Shown: positions 39,591-49,242, counted from the stretch's first letter. The stretch is 64,000 bases of DNA from Paraburkholderia phosphatilytica (GCF_003443895.1 NZ_QQOA01000004.1:248001-312000), one strand, 5' to 3'. The notes: a model not told the origin generated them from the sequence alone. Numbers and translations are program-made.

Positions 39591-40436
39591 CTACAGCATC
39601 TCCAGAGCGCGCTTCGCACGCGGTGGCCTGAAATACGCATCGATCGCCGCGTGCTCCTCGCGGGTCAGCTCGATCTGCGACGCCGCGTAGTTCGCGCGCA
39701 CGTGCTCGATGCGCGCCGCCTTCGGGATCGCGAACACGTTCGGCTGCGCGAGCACCCACGCGAGCGCGATCTCGAACACCGACATGCCGCGCGCGTCCGC
39801 GATCGAATCGAGCGGTGAACGCTTCGGCAGGCGCGCGTGATCGACGGGGCTATACGCCATCGCCGGCATCCTGCGTTCGGCGAGCCACGGCAGCAGGTCG
39901 AATTCGGGGCCGCGCCGCGCGACGTTGTACAGAATCTGGTTTGTCGCGCAGGCGTCGCCGCCATCGAGCGAAACGAGCTCTTCCATGTCGTCGGTGTCGA
40001 AATTGCTCACGCCCCAGTGGCGGATCTTGCCCGCGTCGCGCAGCGCCTCCATCCCCGCGATGGTGTCTTCGAGCGGCACGTTGCCGCGCCAGTGCAGCAG
40101 GTAGAGATCGAGCCGGTCGGTGCAAAGGCGCTTGAGGCTATCTTCGCACGCGTTCTGCACGCCGCGTTTGCTCGCGTTGTGCGGATAGACCTTGCTGACC
40201 AGGAACACATCGTCGCGCAGTCCGTCGAGCGCTTCGGCCAGGAGCGTCTCGGTACGGCCTTCGCCATACATTTCCGCGGTGTCGATCAGCGTCATGCCGA
40301 GTTCGATGCCCGCGCGCAGCGCCGCGATCTCTGCGCCGCGGCGCGACGGCTGCTCACCCATTTCCCAGGTGCCCTGCCCGAGCTTCGGAATGCGCTCCCC
40401 GTCGGGCAGCGTGACGCTGGCGATCTCGTGGCTCAT
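39591..40436 (-). CDS. Aldo/keto reductase
   Basis: The 281-residue NADPH-dependent oxidoreductase has the AKR tetrad: Asp52 and Tyr57 in DTAEMYGEG, Lys82 in VSKVYP, and His115 in LLHWRG. The barrel is complete to the C-terminal IPKAARIEHVRAN phosphate-binding loop. ATG 40436 is chosen because GGAGAG lies just upstream; an ATG five codons earlier is possible. Substrate is unknown. The GntR gene is divergent from it. Confidence 0.93.
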   Translation of the reverse strand: MSHEIASVTLPDGERIPKLGQGTWEMGEQPSRRGAEIAALRAGIELGMTLIDTAEMYGEGRTETLLAEALDGLRDDVFLVSKVYPHNASKRGVQNACEDSLKRLCTDRLDLYLLHWRGNVPLEDTIAGMEALRDAGKIRHWGVSNFDTDDMEELVSLDGGDACATNQILYNVARRGPEFDLLPWLAERRMPAMAYSPVDHARLPKRSPLDSIADARGMSVFEIALAWVLAQPNVFAIPKAARIEHVRANYAASQIELTREEHAAIDAYFRPPRAKRALEML

Positions 40437-40584
40437 GCTCTCTCCGTTCATCATCTTCAATTGCGCGATCCGACGAGTGTAGCCGCATGCGCGACGCGGC
40501 ATCGGCCGATACGCGAAAGATTGCTATAACGCGCAGCGTCGCCGATGTCATAAAATTGCCGCTCGCCCCTCTTGCGCCTGCACT

Positions 40585-41331
40585 ATGAACCTTGCCACGG
40601 AAGACCGTTGGCGCGATCTGCGCCCGGACCCGGAAAACGACACACCGCTCTATCTGCAGCTCGCGCGCAAGCTCGCGAAGGCGATCCACGAGAACCGCTG
40701 GAACGCGGGTGAGGCGCTGCCGTCGGAGCGCGTGCTGTCGGATGCGCTGGGCGTGTCGCGCATCACGTCGCGCAAGGCGATCGCGCTGCTGGTCGAGCAG
40801 GGGTTGATCCGGCGCACGCAGGGCGCGGGCAGTTTCATCACGCCGCGCTATGAAGACCCGCTGTCGAAGCTGACGAGCTTCAGCGAGATGCTGCGCCGGC
40901 GCGGCTTCACGCCGAGTTCGCAATGGCTTTCGCGCGAGATCCTGCCCGCGAACCGCGAAGAGGTGATCCAGCTCGGGCTGTCGCCGGCCGCCGCGGTGAC
41001 GCGGCTGCGCCGGCTGCGGCTCGCGGACGGCATCGTGATGGCGGTCGAGAACTCCACCTTCCCCGCGGCGCTGATTCCCGATCCGCAGGCGATCGGCGAT
41101 TCGCTGTACTCGTTCCTCGAACAGCGCGGCCTGACGATCGTGCGCGCGCTGCAGCATTTTCGCGCAGTGAACGCGAGCGACGAGATCGCCGCGCAGATGA
41201 GCATCGCGCCGAACGAGGCGCTGCTGCTGATCACGCGGGTCGGCTACACGGCAGACCATCGCGCGATCGAACTCACCGATACCTACTGCCGCAACGACTA
41301 CTACGACTTCGTCGCGGAGCTGCGCAAGTAA
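40585..41331 (+). CDS. GntR/HutC family transcriptional regulator with UTRA domain
   Basis: The 248-residue protein has an N-terminal GntR winged helix (about residues 20-88: LPSERVLSDALGVSRITSRKAI) and a UTRA effector domain (95-245) with LTSFSEMLRRRGFTP and the terminal LTDTYCRNDYYDF. HutC-type members bind sugar phosphates or histidine derivatives. It is nearest NagR/PhnF-like proteins in layout, but no sugar operon is near, so the ligand is open. Its stop directly abuts that of the convergent CoA-transferase gene. Confidence 0.9.
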   Translation: MNLATEDRWRDLRPDPENDTPLYLQLARKLAKAIHENRWNAGEALPSERVLSDALGVSRITSRKAIALLVEQGLIRRTQGAGSFITPRYEDPLSKLTSFSEMLRRRGFTPSSQWLSREILPANREEVIQLGLSPAAAVTRLRRLRLADGIVMAVENSTFPAALIPDPQAIGDSLYSFLEQRGLTIVRALQHFRAVNASDEIAAQMSIAPNEALLLITRVGYTADHRAIELTDTYCRNDYYDFVAELRK

Positions 41332-42744
41332 TCACGCGTCCCACGCGGCCGCATGCGTGCCGATCGGCACCGACGGCCGCGCGTAGAACGGCTGCGTCAA
41401 GGACATGCGCTCGGCAGGCAACGTGCCGCGCACCTGGCCGAACGGCGACGCGACGGTCTCCATGCAATCCTGCACGTCGTCGTAGCGGACGTCGGGCGTA
41501 CGCCAGCCGTCCTCGATCTGCCCGAGCGACTGCAGCCAGCGGCCCGTCTGCGCGAGCGACAGCCGCACGTGCCAGCTGCCGCCCTCTTCCGCGCGGCGCC
41601 GCAGCGCGACCATCGCACCGAACGCGGCGAGATAGCCGGTCGCGTAGTCGAGCGCCTGACACGGCAGATGCTTCGGCGCATCGGCGCCGGCCGCCTGACG
41701 CTCGGTCCACGCGATGCCGCTCGCCGACTGCACGAGACTGTCGAAGCCACGCCGCCGCGCCCACGGCCCCTGATGACCGTACGCGGAAATCGACACGTAG
41801 ACGATGCCCGGCCGCATGCGGGCCACCGCTTCCGGCGAAAAACCATGATCCGCGATCGCGCCGGGGCGGTAGGCCTGCAGGAACACGTCGGCGTCGCGCG
41901 TCAGTGCTTCCAGCTGCGCGCGTCCGGCCGCTTCGCGCAGCTCGAGTGTGGCCGAGCGCTTGCCGCGTCCGTTGTCGATCACGAGCGGCGCGATGTTCGG
42001 CAGATGCGGGCCGTTGATCATCAGCACGTCGGCACCATGTTGCGCGAGCGCGCGGCCCGCCACGGGGCCCGCGATGATGCGGGAAAGGTCGAGCACGCGC
42101 ACGCCGGCCAGCGGTCTGTCATTCGCGGATGCGCGCGCGCCTGGCAGCTCACCTGGCAGCGCAGCCGGCGCATCGCCGATCCGCATGATCTCGAACAGCG
42201 GCAGGCTCGCCACAGCATGCGCCTGCTCGTGCGCCCCCCACTCGCGCGGCGAACGGATCAGCGCGGCGCACAGACCCGCGTCGGCAAGCGTCTGGTCGAG
42301 CTCGGCGCCGTCCCAGTTGCGGATCGCCGCGGCGACGGACTGCGGATCGCGTTCGCATCCGAGCACGTCGAGCACGCCTCGCAGATGATGCGGGAAATTC
42401 GTGTGCAGCTGGATCCAGCGTCCATTGCGCGCTTCGTAGAAGCCCATCACCGGATCGCGCAGCGCGGGCGGCGGTCCGCCGTCGATGCGCAGATACCGCT
42501 CGCTGCGAAACGCGGCGAGCGCGCGGCGCACGTCGACCTCCACGCGTTGCGCACGCCCGGTGCGCAACCGATGCAGACCGGCGGCCGCGAGCGCCTGCGC
42601 GCCGATCGTCGCGGCAGCGATCGTGCCGACACGATAGACGGACGGCAGCGCGGGATCGTTGCCGGTGAGCGCGATGTCACCGAGCGCGGCGTCGTCGCAG
42701 CCGGCGACGCTCCATAGATGTTCGAGTGCGAGCTGAGGTGTCAT
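41332..42744 (-). CDS. CoA-transferase family III (CaiB/BaiF) protein
   Basis: The 470-residue protein has a class III CoA-transferase domain in its C-terminal two thirds, including LAGVRVLDLSRIIAGPVAGR near residue 207 and GIVYVSISAYGHQGPW. The residue usually serving as the nucleophilic aspartate lies in the region ending NGRGKRSATLELR; I could not align it with certainty. The N-terminal 200 residues look like a divergent second copy, as in other two-part members. It is divergent from the citrate-synthase-like gene, so the two may share a CoA-linked pathway. Confidence 0.88.
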   Translation of the reverse strand: MTPQLALEHLWSVAGCDDAALGDIALTGNDPALPSVYRVGTIAAATIGAQALAAAGLHRLRTGRAQRVEVDVRRALAAFRSERYLRIDGGPPPALRDPVMGFYEARNGRWIQLHTNFPHHLRGVLDVLGCERDPQSVAAAIRNWDGAELDQTLADAGLCAALIRSPREWGAHEQAHAVASLPLFEIMRIGDAPAALPGELPGARASANDRPLAGVRVLDLSRIIAGPVAGRALAQHGADVLMINGPHLPNIAPLVIDNGRGKRSATLELREAAGRAQLEALTRDADVFLQAYRPGAIADHGFSPEAVARMRPGIVYVSISAYGHQGPWARRRGFDSLVQSASGIAWTERQAAGADAPKHLPCQALDYATGYLAAFGAMVALRRRAEEGGSWHVRLSLAQTGRWLQSLGQIEDGWRTPDVRYDDVQDCMETVASPFGQVRGTLPAERMSLTQPFYARPSVPIGTHAAAWDA

Positions 42745-42948
42745 GGCGGGCTCACCAGTGGTTCGTGGTTGAAGTTGGCGCGAACCAGTCTAGAATCGGG
42801 GCATGGCGCAAGCAATCTTGATTAATAGAATCAACATAGATCGATTTGTTCGATTCCTGGGCCTGCTTATATGCGGCCATCGCATATCGCCTGCCTTTGC
42901 CTTTGTCTTCGGTCGACGCACCCACCACTACGCTCGCGCTTCACTCAC

Positions 42949-44184
42949 ATGACCCAACTCACCGCGGACGAAGCCGCCGAAGCGCTCGGCATCAGCGTCG
43001 CGACGCTGTACGCGTACGTGAGCCGCGGCGTGCTGAAGTCCACGCCCGACCCGCACAGCCGCAAGCGCCTGTACGACGCGGGCGAAGTGCGGCGGCTCGC
43101 GCGCCGCAAGGAAGACGGCAAGCGTGCGGGCAAGGTCGCGCAGAAGGTGCTGGACTGGGGCGTGCCGGTGCTCGAATCGTCGATCACGCTGATCGCCGAC
43201 GGGCATCTTCACTACCGCGGCCACGATGCGATCGAACTCGCCCGCCGCGCCACGCTCGAGGAAACCGCCGCGCTGCTCTGGCAATGCACGCCGCAGCGCA
43301 TCGCGCGTGCGCCGGCCGCGCCGGTGTCCGCCGCGCAGTGGGCCGCATGGCTGCGGCTCTGGGGCGACAGCGCGCCGCTCGATCGCGCGCTCGTGCTGCT
43401 GCCGGCCGCAGCCGGCCAGATGCCGCGGGTGTGGGCATTCGGCCGCGACGCGAAACTCGATACCGCGACCGCGTTGATGCGCCTGCTTGCAGCCGCGCTG
43501 GCGGGTGTCGCGCCATCGGGCGAACCGTTGCACAGATTATTGGCTCGCGCATGGGGCGTGCGCAGCCGGCAGCAGGCCGACGTGCTGCGCGCGGCGCTCG
43601 TCGCGTGCGCGGATCACGAGCTGAACGCGTCGACCTTCACAGTGCGTTGCATCACGTCGACGGGAACGCATCTGTTCGGTGCGGTTTCGGGCGGGCTCGC
43701 GGCACTGTCGGGCCCGCGTCACGGCGGAGAAACCGTACGGGTCGCCGCGTTGTTCGACGAAGCGTCGCGCGCGGGCGACCTGCACCGCTTTCTCGCGACG
43801 CGGCTCGGTCAGCAGGAGGGAGATGCGCCCGCCGCGTTCGGCTCGCGGCTGTCCGGCTTCGGCCATCCGCTGTACCCGCAAGGGGATCCGCGCGCGCGGC
43901 TGCTGCTCGAACGGCTGCAGGACTGCGCGCCGGCGCGCTCGCCGCTTGACAGCGTACTGGCGCTTGCGGATGCGGTGCGCGATACGACGGGCGTGGAGCC
44001 CAACGTCGACTTCGGGCTCGCGGCCGTCGAACGCGTGCTGGGTCTGGCGGCCGGCGCGGCGTTCACGCTGTTCGCCGCGGGCCGCGCCGTCGGCTGGATC
44101 GCGCATGCGATGGAGCAGGCGGCAGATGGCCGGTTGATCCGGCCGCGTGCTCGGTATGTGGGCGACAACCCGGTCGGCAGCTAA
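42949..44184 (+). CDS. Citrate synthase family protein with N-terminal DNA-binding HTH
   Basis: The 411-residue protein starts with a MerR/excisionase-type helix-turn-helix (about residues 3-50: LTADEAAEALGISVATLYAYVSRG). A citrate synthase domain follows with the expected catalytic residues: His in GPRHGGE, His in GFGHPLYPQGDPRA and Asp in EPNVDFGLA. The enzyme would join acetyl-CoA or propionyl-CoA to a 2-oxo acid; the HTH suggests DNA binding or only a structural role. ATG 42949 places the HTH at the start. It is transcribed away from the CoA-transferase gene. Confidence 0.85.
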   Translation: MTQLTADEAAEALGISVATLYAYVSRGVLKSTPDPHSRKRLYDAGEVRRLARRKEDGKRAGKVAQKVLDWGVPVLESSITLIADGHLHYRGHDAIELARRATLEETAALLWQCTPQRIARAPAAPVSAAQWAAWLRLWGDSAPLDRALVLLPAAAGQMPRVWAFGRDAKLDTATALMRLLAAALAGVAPSGEPLHRLLARAWGVRSRQQADVLRAALVACADHELNASTFTVRCITSTGTHLFGAVSGGLAALSGPRHGGETVRVAALFDEASRAGDLHRFLATRLGQQEGDAPAAFGSRLSGFGHPLYPQGDPRARLLLERLQDCAPARSPLDSVLALADAVRDTTGVEPNVDFGLAAVERVLGLAAGAAFTLFAAGRAVGWIAHAMEQAADGRLIRPRARYVGDNPVGS

Positions 44185-44236
44185 CGCGACGACCGGGCTT
44201 CATCCAGCAGGAAAACAGGAAGCGCCGCCGATCCGC

Positions 44237-44554
44237 TCAAGCCGCCGCGAGCCACCGCGGCAGACGCGTGCGTCCGAGCCAGCGCATCAGCGGCCGCAAT
44301 ACGGCTGGCGGCGAAGTCCGGCCGTGCGCATCCGCCAGCGCGACCCGCGCCCGCTCGCGTCCGGCGCTCAAGCGCGCGAGCGCGCCGCGCGGCAGCTCGT
44401 ATGACTCGCCCGCGCGCAGCCAGTAGTCCTCGGCGTCGCCGTGCAGCGTGAGCCAGATCTCGCCCGACAGTACCTTCAGCACGATCGCGCGTTCGGTCCG
44501 CCATGCGGCCACGGGCTCGTCCTGTTCCAGCTCGAAGATTCGGATTTCGCGCAT
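44237..44554 (-). CDS. DUF2917 family protein
   Basis: The 105-residue cytoplasmic protein has a small beta-rich domain resembling DUF2917, with VLKVLSGEIWLTLHGDAEDYWLRAG at about residues 25-50, typical of this Burkholderiales family. The function is unknown. It is divergent from the MocR-type regulator, a neighbourhood that suggests it is the regulator's target. Confidence 0.8.
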   Translation of the reverse strand: MREIRIFELEQDEPVAAWRTERAIVLKVLSGEIWLTLHGDAEDYWLRAGESYELPRGALARLSAGRERARVALADAHGRTSPPAVLRPLMRWLGRTRLPRWLAAA

Positions 44555-44621
44555 TGCAGTGCTCCTTGAAAGGCGTCGTCGGTTGTTTCATTATTGCGGG
44601 CAAGCCGGGCAAACCCCATGT

Positions 44622-44672
44622 ACAGTTGCGAACACTTTTTTGAGAACTGTGCAGTCAAAATACCGGACAGTT
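44622..44672. promoter_or_regulatory. Three ACAGTT half-sites between DUF2917 and mocR-like genes
   Basis: ACAGTT (44622-44627), AACTGT (44645-44650, the inverted form) and ACAGTT (44667-44672) are spaced 23 and 22 bases apart, about two helical turns. The region is AT-rich relative to its flanks. This spacing on one DNA face suits a MocR-type dimer acting on both divergent genes. Confidence 0.5.
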
Positions 44673-44744
44673 GTGCATCGACCGGACTCGCCGTCCGGCT
44701 CCGGCCCGGCGAACCCCGCCGAGCCGAACCCAAGCGAGGCTTGC

Positions 44745-46157
44745 ATGAAACTCGAACTGGAAATCGACCGCGAAAGCGGCGTGCCGCTGACCGAGCAGAT
44801 CGTGCGCGGCGTGCAGACGTGGATCAGCTCGCGCACCACGCACCCCGGCGCGAAGCTGCCGTCCATCCGTCAGTTTGCGACGGACTACGGCATCAGCCGC
44901 TTCCCGGTGATCGAGGCGTACGACCGGCTCGTGTCGCTCGGTTATCTGGACTCGCGGCACGGCTCGGGCTTCTACGTGGCCGATCACGCGCGGCCGGCGG
45001 ACGGCGCCACGGGCGCATCAGACCCGCGCCGCGCCGAGGAAGAGTCGGTGCACATCTTCGAGGAGTTCGACCATCCGGGCACGCTGCTGAAGCTGTCGAG
45101 CGGCTTCATGCCGGAGGCGTGGCGCGACATGGACAGCCTCGGCCAGGCGATCCGCCACGTGTCGCGCGTGGATACGGTCAGCATGATCGACTACGCGACG
45201 CCGCTCGGTCACCCCACGCTGCGCGAGCATCTCGCGAGCCGCATCGCGCAGCTCGGCATTCATGCGGAGGCATCGCAGGTGCTGATCACGATGGGCGCGA
45301 GCCAGGCGCTCGACCTCGTGATGCGCTATCTGCTGAAGCACGGCGACACGATCTTCGTTGAAGACCCAGGCTACTTCAATCTGGTCGGCCTCGCGAAGCT
45401 GCACGGCGTGAAGGTGGTCGGCATTCCGCGCACGCGGCACGGCCCCGACATCGACGTGTTGCAGGCGCAACTGCAGCAGCACCGTCCACGGCTGATGTTC
45501 ATCAACACCGTCTTCCACAATCCGACCGGCACGATCGTCGCGCCGCCGGTCGCGTTCCGGCTGCTGCAGCTCGCGCGCGAGCATCGCTTCACGATCGTCG
45601 AAGACGACATCTACGCGGACTTCCAGGCCGATATCACCGATCGCCTCGCCACGCTCGATCAGCTGGAGAGCGTGATCTACATCGGCGGGCTGTCGAAGAC
45701 GCTGTCGTCGTCGCTGCGGATCGGCTACGTGGTCGCAAACCGGGAGATCGTCAAGGACCTCGCCGACATCAAGGTGCTGACGAGTCTCGGCGGCTCGCGT
45801 TTCGCGGAAGCCGTCGCGGTGGCGATGCTCGAGCGCGGCATGTACCGCAAATATCTCGACCGGCTGCGCCGCCGCATGCGCGACGCGCTCGGCTCCGCGG
45901 TGCAGGCGCTCGAGGCGAACGGCTGGGAGCTGTTCGAGCGGCCGGTGGGCGGCAAGTTCGTGTGGGCGCGCGTGCCGCGGGTCGAGAATTCGGAACGGCT
46001 CGTCGAATGCGGACTGCCGTTCGGCGTGCGGCTCGCGCCCGGCCGTCACTTCAAGCCGACTGGCGACAACACGCCGTGGGTGCGGATCAATGCCGCGTTC
46101 GCTGCGGATCCGCGCGCGCAGCGGCTGTTCGAGGCGGCGGGGAAGCTCGAGGATTGA
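44745..46157 (+). CDS. MocR/PdxR-type regulator (GntR HTH fused to aminotransferase fold)
   Basis: The 470-residue protein has a GntR winged helix (about residues 1-75: LPSIRQFATDYGISRFPVIEAYDRL) and a class I aminotransferase domain. The PLP-binding lysine is in YIGGLSKTLSSSLRIGY, and FHNPTGTI and EDDIYADF are also present. MocR proteins sense PLP or amino compounds rather than transaminate. ATG 44745 gives an N-terminus matching the HTH. The expected target is the divergent DUF2917 gene or itself; the MFS gene downstream is a further candidate. Confidence 0.92.
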   Translation: MKLELEIDRESGVPLTEQIVRGVQTWISSRTTHPGAKLPSIRQFATDYGISRFPVIEAYDRLVSLGYLDSRHGSGFYVADHARPADGATGASDPRRAEEESVHIFEEFDHPGTLLKLSSGFMPEAWRDMDSLGQAIRHVSRVDTVSMIDYATPLGHPTLREHLASRIAQLGIHAEASQVLITMGASQALDLVMRYLLKHGDTIFVEDPGYFNLVGLAKLHGVKVVGIPRTRHGPDIDVLQAQLQQHRPRLMFINTVFHNPTGTIVAPPVAFRLLQLAREHRFTIVEDDIYADFQADITDRLATLDQLESVIYIGGLSKTLSSSLRIGYVVANREIVKDLADIKVLTSLGGSRFAEAVAVAMLERGMYRKYLDRLRRRMRDALGSAVQALEANGWELFERPVGGKFVWARVPRVENSERLVECGLPFGVRLAPGRHFKPTGDNTPWVRINAAFAADPRAQRLFEAAGKLED

Positions 46158-46286
46158 TGCGTTCGTCGCGCGCGTGCCCGCGCGTGCCTTTGACGCCCGC
46201 TCTGGCAGTGCCGCCAGTCAACGGCACTGCGCGCGTAAGCCGACTTCCTTACAATGAGGGCCGCCGCGCCCCACCCTGCCCGCCCC

Positions 46287-47729
46287 ATGTCCGACGCCAC
46301 GACGATCACCGCCCCCAGGCCCTCCGAGCGCTCGCTCACCGTGATGCTGTGGCTGGTCGCCACCGGCTTCTTCATGCAGACGCTCGACTCGACGATCGTC
46401 AACACGGCGCTGCCCGCGATGGCGACGAGTCTCGGCGAAGCGCCGCTGCGGATGCAGTCGGTCGTGATCGCGTACTCGCTGACGATGGCCGTGATGATTC
46501 CCGTGTCCGGCTGGCTCGCGGACAAGCTCGGCACGCGGCGCGTGTTCTTCTCGGCGATCCTGATCTTCACGATCGGCTCGCTGCTGTGCGCGGACGCGCA
46601 CACGCTCGCGCAGCTCGTCGGCTCGCGCGTGCTGCAGGGCGTGGGCGGCGCGATGCTGCTGCCAGTCGGCCGGCTCGCGGTGCTGCGCACGTTTCCGGCG
46701 GAACGCTATCTGCCCGCGCTGTCTTTCGTCGCGATTCCGGGGCTGATCGGGCCGCTGATCGGGCCGACGCTCGGCGGCTGGCTCGTGAAGATCGCATCGT
46801 GGCACTGGATCTTCCTGATCAACGTGCCGGTCGGCGTGGTGGGCTGCATCGCGACGTTCATCTTCATGTCGGACGCGCGCAATCCGGAAACGGGCCGCTT
46901 CGACGTGGCGGGCTATCTGCTGCTCGTGATCGGCATGCTCGCGATCTCGTTCGCGCTCGACGGCCAGAGCGAACTCGGCATCCAGCACGCCACCGTGCTC
47001 GTACTGCTGATCCTGAGCCTCGGCTGCTTCGTCGCGTACGGGCTGCACGCGGTGCGCGTGTCGCATCCGATCTTCCCGCTCGATCTCTTCAAGATCCACA
47101 CGTTCAGCGTCGGCCTGCTCGGCAATCTGTTCGCGCGCATCGGCAGCGGCGCGATGCCGTATCTGCTGCCGCTGCTGCTGCAGGTCGGGCTCGGCTACAC
47201 GGCGTTTCACGCGGGCCTGATGATGCTGCCCGCGGCGATGAGCGGGATGATGTCGAAGCGCGTCGTCACCGTGCTGATCACGCGCTACGGCTACCGGCGC
47301 GTGCTGGTCACGAACACGGTGCTGGTCGGACTGATGATGGCGAGCTTCGGGCTGATGTCCGCGGGCGAGCCGCTGTGGCTGCGCATCGTGCAGATCGCGA
47401 TCTTCGGCGGCGTGAACTCGATGCAGTTCACCGCGATGAACACGCTGACGCTGAAGGACCTCGGCACTGGCGGCGCCAGCAGCGGCAACAGCCTGTTCTC
47501 GCTGGTGCAGATGCTGTCGATGAGCCTTGGCGTCACCGTCGCCGGCGCGATGCTGACCACCTTCACCGGCCTCATTCCGCGCGTGACCGAAGCGAACGCG
47601 CTGCCCGCATTCCACGCGACGTTCCTGTGCGTCGGCATCATTACCGCGGCCACGTCGTGGATCTTCGGGCAGCTGTCCGCGGACATCCGTCGCACCGCGA
47701 AGAAAACCGATCCGCAGGAACGGACCTGA
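46287..47729 (+). CDS. MFS drug/H+ antiporter, DHA2 (EmrB/MdtD) type
   Basis: The 480-residue inner-membrane protein has about 14 hydrophobic segments. It shows the DHA2 features LDSTIVNTALPAM in helix 1, GWLADKLGTRRVF between helices 2 and 3, and the motif C stretch PGLIGPLIGPTLGGWL in helix 5. It most resembles MdtD. No membrane-fusion partner (EmrA) is encoded beside it. Substrate is unknown. Confidence 0.92.
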   Translation: MSDATTITAPRPSERSLTVMLWLVATGFFMQTLDSTIVNTALPAMATSLGEAPLRMQSVVIAYSLTMAVMIPVSGWLADKLGTRRVFFSAILIFTIGSLLCADAHTLAQLVGSRVLQGVGGAMLLPVGRLAVLRTFPAERYLPALSFVAIPGLIGPLIGPTLGGWLVKIASWHWIFLINVPVGVVGCIATFIFMSDARNPETGRFDVAGYLLLVIGMLAISFALDGQSELGIQHATVLVLLILSLGCFVAYGLHAVRVSHPIFPLDLFKIHTFSVGLLGNLFARIGSGAMPYLLPLLLQVGLGYTAFHAGLMMLPAAMSGMMSKRVVTVLITRYGYRRVLVTNTVLVGLMMASFGLMSAGEPLWLRIVQIAIFGGVNSMQFTAMNTLTLKDLGTGGASSGNSLFSLVQMLSMSLGVTVAGAMLTTFTGLIPRVTEANALPAFHATFLCVGIITAATSWIFGQLSADIRRTAKKTDPQERT

Positions 47730-47967
47730 CACGAATCTGTGCGCCACGCTTGCGCGTTAGCGGGGCGCGGCACGCACCAACGCTGTGCGCGCGATAAATT
47801 GCTGCGCCAATGTGACAGTCCCTTGAATCGGCGCGCATCGGCTCGGGGCTGTGCGTCGATCGAACGCCCGTTGCGCATGCTTTTTGCTCGACCAGACATA
47901 TCCGGTAAACTTGAAGCGAGATCTGGCGCGTAACGCGCGCCGACCGCTTTTCCCATCGAACCACACG

Positions 47968-49242
47968 ATGAGCATGATCGAACTCGATCCCCCAGGCTTT
48001 CAGCCGCCGCGCCCCGTCGCCGGCGACGAAGGCTCCCGGCGCACGGTGCTGTATGGCGGCTACACCGTCTTCAGCGTGTTCCAGCCGGTGTTCTCGGTCA
48101 CGCACCGGCGCGCGATCGGCTATCACGCGTCGCTGCGCGCGCACGACGAGAACGGCCGTCAGGTACCGTCCGGCGAAGTGTTCACCCAGGCCGCGCGCCG
48201 CGGCGATCTGCTCGAACTCGGCCGGCTCGCGGAATCGCTGCACCTCGGCAACTTCAATGCGTTCGACAGCCAGGACGAGTGGCTCTTCCTGAGCCTGCAT
48301 CCGGCTGCGCTGATGGACACCAGCTACGGCGACGCGCTGCTCGCCGGCCTCAAGGCACTCGGTCTGCCGCCGCAACGCGTGGTGCTCGAAGTGTCCGAGC
48401 AGGCGGGCGGCGAGACTACGCGCTTCGCCGAGATCATCGACGCGATGCGCAAGTCGGGCTTCCTGATCGCGCTCGACGGCTTCGGCGTGAAGCATTCGAA
48501 CATCGATCGCGTGTGGAACCTGCGGCCCGATATCGTCACGCTCGACCGCTGCATCCTCGCGCAGGCGAGCGAGCACTCGCATATCGAGCGCGTGCTGCCG
48601 CGGCTCGTGTCGCTGCTGCATGAATCCGGGCAACTGGTGCTGATGGGCGGACTCTCCACCGAGCGCGAAGCGCTGATCGCGCTCGAATGCAACGTCGATT
48701 TCGTGCAGGGAACGTATTTCGCGGGGCCGAGCGTCGAGCCGGTGAAGCCGCAAGTGGCGGCAAGCGCGATGGATGCGCTGTCCGCCGCGCTGCGCGAACA
48801 GAAAGCCGCGCGCGAACGCGCGCAGCAGGACCGGCTCGCACCGTATATCGACGCGCTCGAACAGGCGAGCGGCCGTCTCTCCGCCGGCGAAGAGCCGGCC
48901 GACGCCACCCGCGCGCTGCTCGCGCTGCCGGAAGCGGCACGGGCGTTCGTGCTCGATGGCTCAGGCCGTCAGACGGGGGACAATCTGCTGCCGTCGTCGA
49001 GCCGCGCATCGCAGCGCGCGAAGAAATTCCGGCCGCTGCTGCATTCGGAAGGCGCAAGTTGGGAACGCCGGCCGTATTTCATCGAGGCATTGCGCGCGCC
49101 GGGCCATGTGCACGTGACGCCGCCGTATCTGTCGATCAACGAGGCGCACCTGTGCGTGACGGCTTCGATCGCGACGGAAACCCCGCGCGGCACGCAGGTG
49201 CTATGCGTGGACATCAACTGGGAAGTGGCCGCACACCGTTGA
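47968..49242 (+). CDS. Degenerate EAL-domain protein with C-terminal sensory region
   Basis: The 424-residue protein has an EAL fold (about residues 30-260), recognised from FQPVFSV, LEVSEQAG, LIALDGFGVKHSNIDRV and FVQGTYFAGP. Key catalytic residues are changed: the EAL triad is HAS (residues 53-55), the DDFG motif is DGFG, and the lysine before the LDR segment is Thr. It should not hydrolyse c-di-GMP but might bind it or act as a protein partner. The C-terminal half (from about residue 300) resembles a Cache/PDC-like sensor domain. Its end overlaps the convergent sigma gene by 42 bases. Confidence 0.85.
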   Translation: MSMIELDPPGFQPPRPVAGDEGSRRTVLYGGYTVFSVFQPVFSVTHRRAIGYHASLRAHDENGRQVPSGEVFTQAARRGDLLELGRLAESLHLGNFNAFDSQDEWLFLSLHPAALMDTSYGDALLAGLKALGLPPQRVVLEVSEQAGGETTRFAEIIDAMRKSGFLIALDGFGVKHSNIDRVWNLRPDIVTLDRCILAQASEHSHIERVLPRLVSLLHESGQLVLMGGLSTEREALIALECNVDFVQGTYFAGPSVEPVKPQVAASAMDALSAALREQKAARERAQQDRLAPYIDALEQASGRLSAGEEPADATRALLALPEAARAFVLDGSGRQTGDNLLPSSSRASQRAKKFRPLLHSEGASWERRPYFIEALRAPGHVHVTPPYLSINEAHLCVTASIATETPRGTQVLCVDINWEVAAHR

